Source: Acorus gramineus
Lineage: Eukaryota > Streptophyta > Magnoliopsida > Acorales > Acoraceae
NCBI GenBank assembly: GCA_030737835.1
Contig: JAUJYN010000022.1
Coordinates: forward strand, 1,828,712 to 1,892,711
Length of the DNA: 64,000 nt
Direction of reading: 5' to 3'
The position numbers were made by a program, and so were the translations under genes. How positions within the stretch are numbered: the stretch's first letter is position 1; each line of letters opens with the position of its first letter. Below, one piece after another: positions 1 to 10,835 of this stretch. The notes beneath the pieces were generated by a model. That model was given only the letters and a program-made list of their open reading frames with translations, was not told where the DNA came from and made no database searches.

Positions 1-1290
1 GGCTCGAAGACGAGCGGCTCGAACGGGATGACGTGAGCAGGATCGTGGACATAACGCCTCAGCTGCGAGACATGGAAGACGTCATGGGCCTGAGCCAACT
101 GTGGGGGCAGAGCTATGCGATAGGCCACCTCCCCAACTCGCTCGAGGATGAGGAACGACCCAATGAAACGCGGACTCAGCTTGCCCCGCACACTGAAACG
201 GAAGATGCCCTTCATCGGGGACACCTTCAGGAAGACATGGTCACCAACCTCGAAGGCGAGCTCACGGCGACGACGGTTAGCGTAGCTCTTCTGACGGCTC
301 TGAGCGACTCGGATACGCTCGCGAATCGTCTTCACCATCTCTGAGGTCTGGTGGATGATCTCTGGTCCCTCTAACTGGCGCTCTCCGACCTCGTCCCAAC
401 ACAAGGGGGACCTGCAGCTGCGGCCATAGAGCGCCTCGTAAGGAGCCATCCGGATACTCGAGTGGTAGCTATTGTTGTAGGCAAACTCCACCAACGGAAG
501 GTGCCTCTCCCAGTTGCCCCCAAAAATCGAGAACGCAGGCTCGCAATATGTCCTCCACGGTCTGAATCGTCCTCTCCGACTGGCCGTCCGTCTGCGGATG
601 AAACGCTGTACTGAAGTGGAGGTTCGTACCAAGGGCGTGCTGGAGGCTACGCCAGAACCTCGAAGTAAATCGCGCGTCTCGATCAGAAATGATGCTGACG
701 GGAGTGCCATGGAGACGAACAATCTCAGAGACAAACAACTGCACCAGGGTGTCCAGAGAATCGGTGAGTCGGATGGGGAGGAAATGAGCGGACTTGGTCA
801 GTCGGTCGACGATCACCCAGATGGCGTCGCGACCCGAACGTGACCTCGGCAAACCCGAGACGAAGTCCATGGTGATCTGCTCCCACTTCCACTGAGGAAT
901 CTCAATGGACTGCAGCTTCCCCGCAGGGCGCTGATGCTCCGACTTCACCTGCTGGCATACTAAGCATCGGGCAACGAAACGGGCAATATCCGTCTTCATC
1001 CCGCGCCACCAGTAGCCACGACGAAGGCCCCTGTACATCTTCGTGCCACCAGGATGCACTGTGTACCTCGAACGATGGGCCTCGTCCAAGATCTTCTGCT
1101 TCAGCTCTGCGTTGTCAGGAATGCATACTCGGCCTCTGAACCGCAGGATCCCGTCCTCGCGAATCTGGTAGTCCGGACGCTCGCCCCAGGCGACGCCTTC
1201 AGAGAGGACTATAAAATGCGGATCCTGAGCCTGAGCCTGAGCCGTGCGGATCTCGTCGAGAAGAACTGGCTGCACCACTAGCCTGGCCAA
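1..1290 (-). pseudogene. Tekay-1 integrase (broken, runs off the window)
   Basis: Integrase inserts the cDNA copy into the host genome. The minus-strand frame from 1,290 to 469 shows the H-H-C-C zinc-binding domain (His in [13 protein letters not shown], Cys pair in CLVCQQ) and then the DDE core: first Asp in TMDFVSG, second in SDRDARF, Glu in GQSERTIQ. The frame shifts near 520-530. The C-terminal half (AYNNSYHSS, then GDHVFLKVSP and an FHVSQL-type motif) continues in another frame to position 1. Plus-strand open frames over the same stretch are shadows. The chromodomain is beyond the window. It cannot make an intact enzyme because of the frameshift. Confidence 0.88.
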
Positions 1291-1311
1291 AAAGCCACCC
1301 GCAGGAGTCTC

Positions 1312-2814
1312 TCAAACACTGATCCAGCAAGCGGCCTCCTCCAGAAGCCTCCAACGACGTACAGCCATGTGGGCGGCCATGCCCAAGGGCTGCCTGCTGA
1401 GAGCATCTGCCACGACATTCGCCTTACCCGGATGGTAAGCTATGTGACAATCATAGTCCTTCAGGAACTCGACCCAACGTCTCTGACGCATGTTGAGCTC
1501 CGGTTGGGACTGCAAATATGTCAAGCTCTTATGATCAGTAAAGAGCTCGAACTCCTCGCCATAGAGGTAATGCCTCCACATCTTCAGCGCAAAGATGATC
1601 GCTGCCAACTCGAGGTCGTGGGTGGGGTAATTCTGCTCATGGGGCTTCAACTGACGTGACGCGTAAGCCACAACCTTACCGTGCTGCATCAGGACGCAAC
1701 CCACACCCAACTGCGATGCATTGGAGTAAACTGCGAACCCACCACTCCCAGACGGAAGGGTAAGAACTGGCACTGAGGTGAGCCTTCGCTTCTGCTCTGG
1801 GAAGCTCTCCTCACAAGCAGGGGACCACTCGAACCGGACATCCTTCCGAGTGAGGCGGGTAAGAGGTACAGCTATCTTCGAGAAACCCTCGACAAACCTC
1901 CTGTAATAACCCGCCAAGCCCAGGAAGCTCCGAATCTCTGTGGGGTTCGACGGTCGACGCCAATTCGACACGGCGAGCGTCTTGTCCGGGTCCACAGATA
2001 TGCCCTCACCGGAAATCACATGGCCTAGAAAGGCCATACGCTCCAACCAAAACTCGCACTTGCTGAACTTGGCGAACAACTGATGTCTGGCCAAAGTCTC
2101 CAAGACAGTGCGGAGATGGTGAGCGTGCTCCTCTAGACTCCTCGAGTACACCAATATGTCATCGATGAATACTACCACAAAGGAGTCGAAGAAGGGCCGA
2201 AACACCCGGTTCATCAGATCCATGAAGGCCGCCGGCGCATTCGTCAAGCCAAACGACAGTACTCCGAACTCGTAGTGCCCATAACGGGTGCGAAAGGCCG
2301 TCTTCGGAATGTCCGACTCCCGGATCTTCAGCTGATAGTAGCCCGAGTGAAGATCGATCTTAGAAAAGACTCGCGCTCCCTGGAGCTGGTCAAACAGATC
2401 ATCAATCCGCGGCAAGGGGTACTTGTTCTTCACTGTCCGCTTGTTCAGCTGCCTGTAATCGATACAAAGCCGCAGCGAACCGTCCTTCTTCCGGACGAAC
2501 AGGACAGGGGCTCCCCACGGAGAACCACTCGGATGTGCGAAGCCCTTCTCCAACAACTCCTCCAACTGCTCCTTGAGCACCTTCAGCTCTGCAGGGGCCA
2601 TCCGATACGGAGCTCTCAAAATCGGCTCGGTCCCCGGAATCAGATTGATCTCAAACTCGATCACGCGATCCGACGGTAATCCCGGAAGATCATCGGGGAA
2701 AACCTCCGGATATTCTGCCACGACCGAAGTCTGACTGATATCTGCCCGCAGCGGTGCGTCCTCCTGAGCAATATACGCAGAAAGCCCTCGCATCCTCCCT
2801 GAAGGAGTCTCCAC
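1312..2814 (-). pseudogene. Tekay-1 reverse transcriptase and RNase H
   Basis: This open frame of 500 codons holds the RT palm and the RNase H domain. Visible RT motifs are [31 protein letters not shown] and [16 protein letters not shown], and the catalytic box FIDDIL at about residue 217. RNase H follows, ending with [17 protein letters not shown] and NVVADALSR. The first RNase H catalytic Asp, present as YTDAS in Tekay-2, is Asn here (YSNAS), which should abolish activity. The N-terminus overlaps another minus frame (2,960-2,661), so a frameshift separates protease from RT. Frame length and motifs are normal for plant gypsy elements; it is decayed but recognisable. Confidence 0.9.
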
Positions 2815-2845
2815 GCCTGGATGGACGACACGAACCCCAGAGGGG

Positions 2846-3265
2846 CTACGTCACGATCGCCCACAAACTGGAAGGACCTCCGACCCGGAAGGTGGAAAGA
2901 CACCGACTTGGCAAAACAGTCGATGCTGACATGACTAGCTGAAAGCCAATCCATTCCCATGATGGCATAATGTCCGTCAACGGGAGCTCCACCAACTCCA
3001 CTGGAAACTCATGCTCCGCAACCACCACCGAACACCCTTGGTACATAGAACGGAGGAGAATACGGTCTCCTACGGGCAATGATATCTCCAGGATAGCATC
3101 AAGAGGGGCGGACGCCACACCCGTCTGTCTCGCAAAAGCGAGAGACATGAACGAGTGTGTGGCTCCGGAATCAAACAACACAGATGCAGGGAGCTGGGAG
3201 ATCTGAACAATACCTCGGACCACGCTGCCTGATGCCTGAGCCTCCTCTGCCGAAAGCGCTGCCAC
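2846..3265 (-). pseudogene. Tekay-1 retropepsin-like aspartic protease
   Basis: The frame carries the aspartic protease active-site block [11 protein letters not shown] and, about 90 residues later, the second conserved block around [15 protein letters not shown]. In Tekay-2 the equivalent stretch reads [11 protein letters not shown], so this copy has a frameshift through that block; the missing reading continues in an overlapping minus frame (2,960-2,661). The family role is cleavage of the Gag-Pol precursor. The position between the zinc knuckle and RT is as expected. Confidence 0.85.
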
Positions 3266-3403
3266 TCGGCCCTGAACAAACTGTGGCTGAGGAGCAGGGG
3301 CACGCCTCGCCGACTGCGCTGGCTGCCTCTTCTGGTCAGCTCGGCCACCCTGTGGCTGCTGCTGACACTGAGGCTGCTGCTGCGGCTGGCGCTGGACAGC
3401 TGC

Positions 3404-4507
3404 TACTGCAACTGTTGCTGCTGCTGCAGAGGCAGCACGCGGGGTCGGCCAGCATCAGGGCAATTATACAAGATATGCCCGATGCGTTGACAGTGGTAAC
3501 AGCGCCGTGTCTCTGGTCGCCTGGCCTGGATCGGCACTACCGCAATGGGTGCTGGACCTCGCGCTGGCACCACATCTGCTGGAGGAGAGGCAGCCGCTAA
3601 CTGATCAAAGCAGGGCCTCTTCTTCTTGCGCTGTACCTGGTCCTGGCTCCTGGGAGGTGACGTGCACCCGAATGGTGCTATTGAGGCCAAGCTCAAAACA
3701 ATGGCACCTCGTCTCCTCGTCCATCACCAAGGCTGGGGCGAATCTGGAAAGCCTCGTGAAGCGCGTGGAGTAGTCAGCGACAGACATAGAGCCCTGCGTC
3801 AGCTGCTCGAACTCTTGCATCACTATCTGGCGCGTCGAGAACGGGAAGTACTCCTCCAAGAAATACCTCCGGAATCCCGCCCATAGAAGCTGCTCCACTC
3901 CCTCGGGGATGTCCACCGATCGGGTAGCCCACCAGTCGGCGGCGCTACCCTTCAGCATGAAGGTGGCCAGGGAGACTCGCTGGCGGTCGGTGCAATGCAT
4001 AGTCGAGAAGATCGTGTCCACCTCCATCAACCAGCGCTCTGGGGCAAGGGGATCCACCGTCTGGCCATGGAACTCGGGAGGGTGGAGCTTCAGAAAGGCG
4101 CTGAGGCCACTCTGATGTACTCTCGCTGCAGCCTCTAGCTCCACCTCCCTCTCCAGGGGATCCTGAACTCTCGCCGCCGGAATCGCCATGGGGACTGGGG
4201 GTACGTCGGGTACCACAGGTGGATCTGCCACTAAGGGGACCTGTGGAACTGCATCACGGGCCGCCCTCAGCTCCTGAATCTCTCTTGCCTGCTCAGCCAA
4301 TACTCTCGTCTGGGCCTCCAGTGCCCTGGTTTGAGTCTCCACCAAATCCGCTATCCGAGCGAACGCACGTTTCCATGCGGGAGGCTCCTACGCCGATCCT
4401 GGCCTCACAGCCGCGGACTCTAGAGTAGCATCCTCGCCTCTGGTAGGTCCGAAAACCTCCAAAGGTCGAGAGGGACCATGTCCGCGCCGTCCTCTGCGAG
4501 GAGGCAT
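3404..4507 (-). pseudogene. Tekay-1 gag (capsid/nucleocapsid), with stop and frameshift
   Basis: Gag starts at the minus-strand ATG at 4,507-4,505, in the same context as Tekay-2 and Tekay-3 (a few bases after TTGCTGAT). The N-terminus is Arg/Gly-rich. A TAG at about 4,390-4,388 interrupts it. A heptad-rich stretch around [17 protein letters not shown] looks like coiled coil, followed by a proline-rich linker and the retrotransposon gag core ([25 protein letters not shown]-like). A frameshift at about 3,610-3,640 separates the core from a CCHC zinc knuckle ([14 protein letters not shown]) near 3,500-3,460, after which a Gln-rich tail follows. Gag packages element RNA into cytoplasmic particles. 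Confidence 0.88.
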
Positions 4508-4610
4508 ATCAGCAACCTAAGAAAACCAGACACTAGGATCAGAATACTCATATAGAAATCCTAGGACTCATTTCTACGAAGAAAGAAAACAATTGGCTCT
4601 GACAGGACCA

Positions 4611-4623
4611 GGCTCTGATACCA
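4611..4623 (-). promoter_or_regulatory. Primer binding site, initiator tRNA-Met type
   Basis: On the minus strand the sequence reads TGGTATCAGAGCC, complementary to the 3' end of initiator tRNA-Met. It lies 5 nt downstream of the LTR terminus (…GTGACA). The identical site occurs in Tekay-2 at 25,865-25,877. Confidence 0.9.
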
Positions 4624-4628
4624 ACTTT

Positions 4629-4935
4629 TGTCACGCCCCAGGGCGGCCGTCCCGGGACGCGGCAAGTGTATACATGATATCAACAGTCTATACAGGAGGT
4701 CAATAACATACTCTAAACACAGCTAAAATGACAACACAGACAAAAGCAAGGCTGACATGATATATACACACATAGCGGAAGCTAAAAGACTGAGTCTGTA
4801 ATTCAAAAACATATTACAGACTCGATACATAATCAACTGTCCTGTGAGAGCCAATATATACAACGACATCCAATATAATACAAACAGGTGCCCAAGCACG
4901 AAATATAATACATACAATCAAAAAGGGATGCTGAT
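4629..4935 (-). repeat. Terminal 307 bp of the Tekay-1 5' LTR
   Basis: Read on the plus strand it begins TGTCACGCCCC, the reverse complement of the conserved LTR end GGGGCGTGACA. It matches the last ~300 bp of every other chromovirus LTR here, then stops abruptly inside the motif GGGATGCTGATGG and switches to forward-strand LTR sequence. The rest of this LTR is missing. Confidence 0.85.
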
Positions 4936-5532
4936 GGGTGAGCGGGCAGGGGCGCGCAGTGCGCCTAGGGCGCAGGGGCGCGTGCGGGCGTGCGCATTCG
5001 TGCGTGCGTGTGCGGGGGGCCATGCGTATGGCTGCCCATGGGTTCGGGAGGGTGTCAGGGCACTCGGTCTCGCGTGCGTACGCGGATGCACGCATGCGTG
5101 CGGGTCCGTATGCTTGCTTGTCCGAGTGTTGGGTATTTCTAGTAAATTTCTTATGTATTTGTGTAGTTTACTCACCATATTGAATGCGTATGTCTTGCAG
5201 ATCTTGACGGACAGTCACGCAATGACCCGGACTTCGGTGAGTGGGACAATCCAACCCAGTAGGGAGGCGTTCGATGCACGTAGGCGTGCATTGCCCTCCC
5301 CTGGGGCACCATAATTGTATATTAACTTGTGATAATGTAAAACTATGCATGCATGATTAATATGATATATCCATGCCACCTTAGACTTTGTATGCTAGGG
5401 ATATGCACCCTTATATCATGTATAGAGGCCTATGCATGCCTAGACACCATGCCCCGAACTATGTATGTTCCCATCTAGTTTAATCTAATTAAATCAAAAT
5501 GAGAGCATATAGTTACAAGCATGCCTTAGAGA

Positions 5533-5558
5533 ATATTATAACCTTGTTGTTATAATAT
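5533..5558. repeat. Perfect 10-bp inverted repeat in LTR intron 2
   Basis: The arms ATATTATAAC and GTTATAATAT are separated by a 6-nt loop CTTGTT. The same hairpin recurs in other LTR copies near 46,829 and 50,117. A second palindrome, GAATTCT-TG-AGAATTC, lies at 5,593-5,608. Confidence 0.75.
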
Positions 5559-5887
5559 ATGTCTCCCCGCATCTTAGTTATGCGCCCTGGAGGAATTCTT
5601 GAGAATTCATGACATTAGTAGAGTTACAATCGGTGTCGACGGATCCAAGAGGATCGTATCCGTGTGAGTAGGCTGTCTTCTCCTTTTGGTTGGATCCGAT
5701 GTAGGGACTCCCCGGCGTTGGCTGGCCTGACAGAGGGCTCCCGTCCGTAGGTACCTCCGATGTGTCGAACTGTACTGATAGCGGGAGTATACCAGGTGGA
5801 GGCTACGAGGGTGGGAGAGGCTACCGGTGGACCAGGGGTGGAGAGCGGTCTAGTATGCCCCAAGAGGCCCATGTCACCCCCCGGAAA

Positions 5888-5912
5888 GGGTGAGGGTGAG
5901 GGGGGAGGTGGG
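5888..5912 (+). other. Potential G-quadruplex motif in LTR
   Basis: Four runs of three or more G occur within 25 nt (GGG-TGA-GGG-TGA-GGGGGG-AGGT-GGG). It is a variant of the GGTGAGGGTGAGGGTG array found in all these LTRs. Folding is inferred only. Confidence 0.45.
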
Positions 5913-6442
5913 TTGGCGATGAAACGACCCACTAGAATGTGTAGTTGCTCCCGTGTTAGGGGCTATAAATTATTTGTGGATAATATGAATTGTGATGCAT
6001 GGGTTGTGCTATTCACTGAGCGTGTGGCTCACCCCTCGCATATATTTTTCTCCAGTTATATCTGAGTCGGATCTGAAGGAGGAGCTCCCCGAGGCACATC
6101 AGCAGTAGCGGAGCAGCGTCACATTCTGCGAGTGAGAGGCCATCAGCATCCCTTCTTGATTGTATGTATTGTATTTTCCGTGCTTGGGCACACGTTTGTA
6201 TTTGGATGTCATTGTGTATATTGGCTCTCACAGGACAGTTGATTATGTATCGGTCTGTAATATGTCTTTGAATTACAGACTCAGTTGTTTAAGCTTCCAC
6301 TATTGGTATATATTATGTCAGCCACCTTATTGTCTGTGTTGTCATTTTCGATGTGGTTTAGAGTATATTATTGATCTCCTGTATAGACTGCTGATTATAT
6401 ATACTTACCACGTATCGGGGACGGCTGCCCTGGGGCGTGACA

Positions 6443-7290
6443 CCTACCCTCCCATAGAAAAGACTTTCTTAGCTTTTGTATGGGCTTCTCAGAAGTTACG
6501 CCATTATTTTCTTGCCCAAGAAGTCAAGTACTTTGCCAAAATAGACCCAGTAAGGTTCCTATTCGAGAAAGCCGTATTAATTGGTTGCTTGGCGCGATGG
6601 CAAGTCCAGTTAAATGAGTTTGACATCACTTACACCACTCAGAAATCCGTTAAAGGACAAGCCATTGCTGACCATCTCGCTCAGCTCCCTCTCCCTAATT
6701 ACGAACTAGTGAGGACCGACTTCCAAGACGAAGAAATATTTGCACTCATCAAAGAAAAAGATAGGAAGACATGGACATTGTACTTCGACGGAGCAATTAA
6801 TCAACAAGGGAGAGGGATAGGAATAGCACTAATCTCCCCCGAAGGCATCATTATCCCACGGGCATTTCAGCTCACATTCAATGCCACCAACAATGTTGCC
6901 GAATATGAAGCTCTAGCTCCTCTGGGGCGTCTAGACATTATTGGATTGGAGACTCACTTTTAGTAATTCGCCAGACCTTGAAAAAGTCTTAGACTAGGGA
7001 CCCAAAATTAAAACCATATAGGGAGCTAGCTATAATCCTATTAAAACAGTTCTGTAAGGTCACCCACATCTTTATACCTAGAACATGCAATATTCTTGCA
7101 GACTCTTTAGCCTCATTAGCTTCATCACTCACCTTCCCCATATCCAAGAAATCAGAAACGGTTACTATCCAGAGACTAGAAACACCTGCCACCAAACTTC
7201 GAGATTGTAAAACTCAAAACCTCCTAAATCAACAAAACCACACAGAAGGAATCACTAGTACCACAAAAATCCTAGCCCTTGATCTAGAAG
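6443..7290 (+). pseudogene. Tat-1 RNase H and second (archaeal-type) RNase H
   Basis: The open frame to 6,961 contains the end of the RT-linked RNase H (IEKTFLAFVWASQKLRHYF, ARWQVQLNEFDITY, KGQAIADHLAQ). After a linker comes a second RNase H starting WTLYFDGAINQQGRGIGIAL, with its first catalytic Asp and then Glu in NVAEYEAL. Immediately afterwards the frame breaks; the C-terminal part (THIFIPRTCNILADSLASLA) continues in another frame between about 7,010 and 7,290. The second RNase H is the hallmark of the Tat group. It is truncated upstream at the LTR junction. Confidence 0.85.
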
Positions 7291-7292
7291 AT

Positions 7293-8579
7293 ATGGATGA
7301 TGGAAATCCATGGTACTTTGATATCAAAAGCTACCTGGAAGACGGTTCATTTCCACAATACGCTACCGACGGCGATCAGAAGATAGTTAAAAGGATAGAA
7401 ACCAAATACTACCTCCGAGGGGGAATACTCATTGCCAGCTTTCGAGCATCCTTCAACGGGGAGTTACTCAGATGCCTAGACGATGAGGAAGCATACACCA
7501 TTGTGGAAGAAGCTCACTCTGGAGTCTGCGGAGGTCATGTCAATGCTCAAATGCTGGCAAAAAAGGTACTAAGAATGGGCTATTACTGGCCCACACTCGA
7601 AGGGGATTGCAACAAATATGTTCGACGCTATGTCCAATGTCAGACTCATGCCAACAAAATACATGCACCAGCATCTTCCTTGCATCCCATGACTTCACCA
7701 TGGCCATTTTCTATGTGGGCATTAGATGTAGTAGGATCATTCTGAGACACAGTAGAAAATACCACCCAAAAAGCTTTCATCCTCACTGCCACATAATATT
7801 TTACCAAATGGGCTAAAACCGAGTCCTATGTACCGGTCAAAAGCTCCACCCTGGCCCGTTTTGTTTGTACCCATATCCTTGCATGGTTCAGCACCCCCAG
7901 AATGATCATAGCTGATGGCCCCAAATTCATTTCCCAAGAATTCCGGGATCTGTGTGATAAACACCACATAGAGCTTCATCACTCCACACCATATTACCCC
8001 CAGGGAAATGGGCAAGTAGAGGCCACCAACAAAACCTTGCTCAGAATCATAAAAAAGATAAAAGAAACCCACAAAGCTACTGACTGGCCAGACAAGTTAG
8101 TTGATGCCCTCTGGGCTTACCGAACCTCTATCCGAACACCCACCGGCCAGACCCCATATTCACTCACATTCAGGGTAGAAGCGGTAGTACCTTACGAAAT
8201 TCTTATCCCATCCTTAAGAATAGTATTAGAAGAAGACTTGCAGATCGAAGAGAGAAGAGAGGCACTCCTACTATGCCTCGAACTATTAGACGAAAAGAGG
8301 TTAAGAGCCGCGAACCATGCCCAGGCCTACCAGAGGAGGGTTGCAAGGGCATTTGAAAAGAAAGTAACAGAGAGAAGATTTAAAATTGGGGAGCTTGTAC
8401 TCAAGCAAATCATGCCATCAAGGCAGCCCCACCCCAAAGGCAAGCTACAACCTACATGGGAGGGACCCTATGTGATCACCCATGCCTATTCCAGGAATGG
8501 CTACCACTTGGTGGACGCCGAAGGAGTCAAAGTCTCAGGTTCGTGGAATGCACTTTATCTAAAGAAATTCCATGCATAG
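7293..8579 (+). pseudogene. Tat-1 integrase with two in-frame stops
   Basis: One reading frame runs from 7,293 to the TAG at 8,577-8,579, interrupted by TGA at 7,743 and TAA at 7,794. The zinc domain is visible (EEAHSGVCGGHVNAQM, then CQTHAN with the second Cys replaced), then the core with Asp in ALDVVGS, Asp in IIADGPKFI and Glu in GNGQVEATNK. The C-terminus shows a GELVLKQI and YVITHAY-like region. Because both stops lie in one frame and all flanking sequence is still readable, decay looks modest. The function in the family is cDNA integration. Confidence 0.88.
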
Positions 8580-10835
8580 AAACTCTCAATACTTGAGAAA
8601 TATTATTCTTCCTTCCTGTGATTTTCAGTGTTTAAACCTGATGATAGAATTGTAAGACTCTCAAAGATAACTTGTATTTTATTTGAACTCATATATTCAC
8701 CACTCATGCCACCTCCATCACACCAGTATGACTTAGGAATTGGTTTATCTGATAAAAGGAGAAATTGCCTACCCTGTAGACTAGGACAATTTTATAAACC
8801 CAAAGCATCTCCCCTTATTCTCGCCCCCACTCATATCAACCCAAAGGCAAAATGAGGAATTACCCTGGACCTGGCATATGTCCCAAAACTGGCTCTAGCA
8901 CTATATAAACACTTCTAGAGGGGAAGCAGAAAAGAACAGGGGTGAAAAATAGAAAAGCCCCCCCCCCTCAAAACAAAACAAAACAAAGGCAATGAGAGGC
9001 CAAAGATCAAAACAACACCAAGAGAATGGGTTAAACTCTCTACTTTAGCAGCCGTGAACACCTTTACGCACAGTATATGCTGAACAAAAGGCTATACTAG
9101 TACACTTCCACTCGAAATACAGGTACACACTCAGTGGGCTGCACTCTCCACCCAAATAAAGAAGTGGTAAAAAGAAGAAAGCCAGAGGGACCTAGGAAGT
9201 AAAGACATATGCCAGACTGGGACAATTCTAAAATATTGCCCCAAAGGAAGATATTACTCTTACCCCATTCACCCCCACCCTTTTATTTCTTGCTATGGAG
9301 TTGGAATTAACTATGTCTGCTCGGAAAGGAGAAATCTCAACAAAAGATAAAACTTTTTTTCCTATGTTTACAACAGCACACACTCACAAGAGTTCACTTA
9401 AAACACTTGCCTATCTAAAGGAAGCTTGCTTGACTTAAATCTTGGTGCATTCATGGATTTCCTAGCATGTTTAGAATAATGTGATCAAGCATTCGAGAAC
9501 CATGAACATGAGAAATTAACACCTGGAGCAAACACCTTTCAAATACAATCCTGGTTTGGACATGAGTGACCACAAGGGCCCCTCTTTCAGGGACTTGATG
9601 GTGTCTTTTACTTTAGGAAATTGAAAACGCTGCCCTCTCCACACGAAGGATCTTTGAAAAACTAAAATACTCCCTTATGTCACTCACACTTATGCATAAG
9701 ATTGTATTTTCCTTTTCCAAACATTTAGGCATTCAATTTTCTCAAATACCGCATTTAACTCCCATGCCAAAAGAAAATTGCCCCTATTACTTCCATTTCA
9801 TACCCTTCCACACACATTTGAGAAAGAAAAAACTGCCCCACTCTCATACACACCTGAGAGTCTCTTTTATTCTCACAAAAATCACACTCAGAGCCATCTA
9901 GGCTCCCTCCTTTTTTATGCCGAGCATGGTTTCTCGCACTTTTTTTTACTTACCATAGTTGGGTTGTAGCCCTTGACAATTTGAACAAGAAAAGCTCGAA
10001 AGTCAGTGTAGGGGCGCAATCCGGACAGATTTAACACTTGGTCCATGGAATGAATCTTTTTACAGGTTTTTGAAGGTTGAACAATTACCCACAAGACTCC
10101 TAGCAATGACAGCAAGATAGTGGAATCAGAAAAAATTGTCCCACGCCAGGGGCGGCTAAACCCGACTAGCAACCTACCATCAGACAGCTGAAACCAATTA
10201 GCTGCCGCCCTACAAGTAAATTCTACCAGTCCTGGGGCGGCTAAAGACAACTAGCCACCCCTCACCTTCTGCCCACCCTGCACTGTCAGTCCAGTTTTTA
10301 ATCAACTCTTCAAACCTTTGAGACCTATTAGGAATATTTGTTCCCAAAACCTGCATACACGCATTTCATACACATATACATTCATAAAACCTGTATAAGT
10401 ATGCTTAAAAAACAACTATATTTCAAAATCATGCGTTCATCCATGAATCGAACTTACAAAACCAAAATTCATTCATACACATACGCGTCCACATACCTTT
10501 TCAAAACACCAAAAAACTTCCACATTAATTACACCAAACCATGCATATACTAGAAAATTAACCCACAAAGGACATAAACATCAATTGTCCCTAAAACATA
10601 AAAACTATATGAAAGAAGTCCCCATAAAAAGCAAAAGAAAAGATAGGTCCACCAAAGGCTTAAAACTCTGATGTCTTGAGCTGTGCATCATCAAAACAAT
10701 CACCTAAGCCAAAAGAAAGGAAGAAAACCATGAATTCCTTGCGTATATACATTTCTTCTACCAAAACCAAGACACAAGAAAATTATACCTCGTAGTGTCG
10801 TCATCCCCAGGAGGCTGGGTCGAAGGAGGAACATC
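8580..10835. other. Tat-1 non-coding spacer between pol and the antisense gene
   Basis: No convincing coding region is seen. It is AT-rich, with a poly-C run near 8,960 and short hairpin-like motifs of the form GGGGCGGCTA…TAGC(C) at about 10,148-10,174 and 10,232-10,258. The same motif recurs in the Tat 3' region and LTR. It probably corresponds to a 3' untranslated region of the sense transcript. Confidence 0.6.

Larger units (their letters stand above)
1..4935 (-). mobile_element. Tekay-1: Ty3/gypsy chromovirus (Tekay/Del-like), truncated
   Basis: This is a minus-strand LTR retrotransposon. Read on the minus strand it runs from an LTR end (TGACA, 4,629) through a tRNA-Met primer site, gag, protease, RT, RNase H and integrase to the left window edge, where integrase C-terminal sequence is still running. 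Domain order PR-RT-RH-INT is that of Ty3/gypsy. The proteins align along their whole length by eye with Tekay-2 at 25,978-30,574, so both belong to one family. Only the last ~307 bp of its 5' LTR remain; at about 4,935 it joins a forward-oriented LTR fragment. The reading frame is broken several times, so it is non-autonomous. The chromovirus label rests on the chromodomain remnant of Tekay-3, because the C-terminus lies outside the window here. Confidence 0.9.
5201..6108 (+). other. Candidate LTR mini-ORF, exons 2 and 3 (copy in 4,936-6,442)
   Basis: Exon 2 is 5,201-5,236 (36 nt), preceded by TGTCTTGCAG and followed by GTGAGTGGG. Exon 3 starts at 6,056 after TTTTTCTCCAG and ends at TAG 6,106-6,108. 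Joined in phase 1 they read LDGQSRNDPDFV and then ISESDLKEELPEAHQQ and stop. The same lengths and phase occur in the other LTR copies. Exon 1 lies in the deleted part. That it is coding is inferred from frame conservation; no transcript is known to me. Confidence 0.5.
4936..6442 (+). repeat. Forward chromovirus LTR fragment (3' half)
   Basis: This segment contains the tail of the GC-rich block, the conserved CTTGCAG-exon-GTGAGTGGG module, the inverted repeats at 5,533-5,558 and 5,593-5,608, the 3' exon and the terminal GGGGCGTGACA ending at 6,442. Its first ~2 kb are absent. It abuts the Tat-1 pol directly at 6,443, so it probably inserted into that element and was later truncated on its left. 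No target duplication can be scored because the left end is lost. Confidence 0.85.

Noticed and set aside
8628-8855. Small plus-strand ORF after the Tat-1 integrase
   Set aside because: It has no recognisable motif, is not conserved in Tat-2 (the region is missing there), and lies in AT-rich untranslated DNA.
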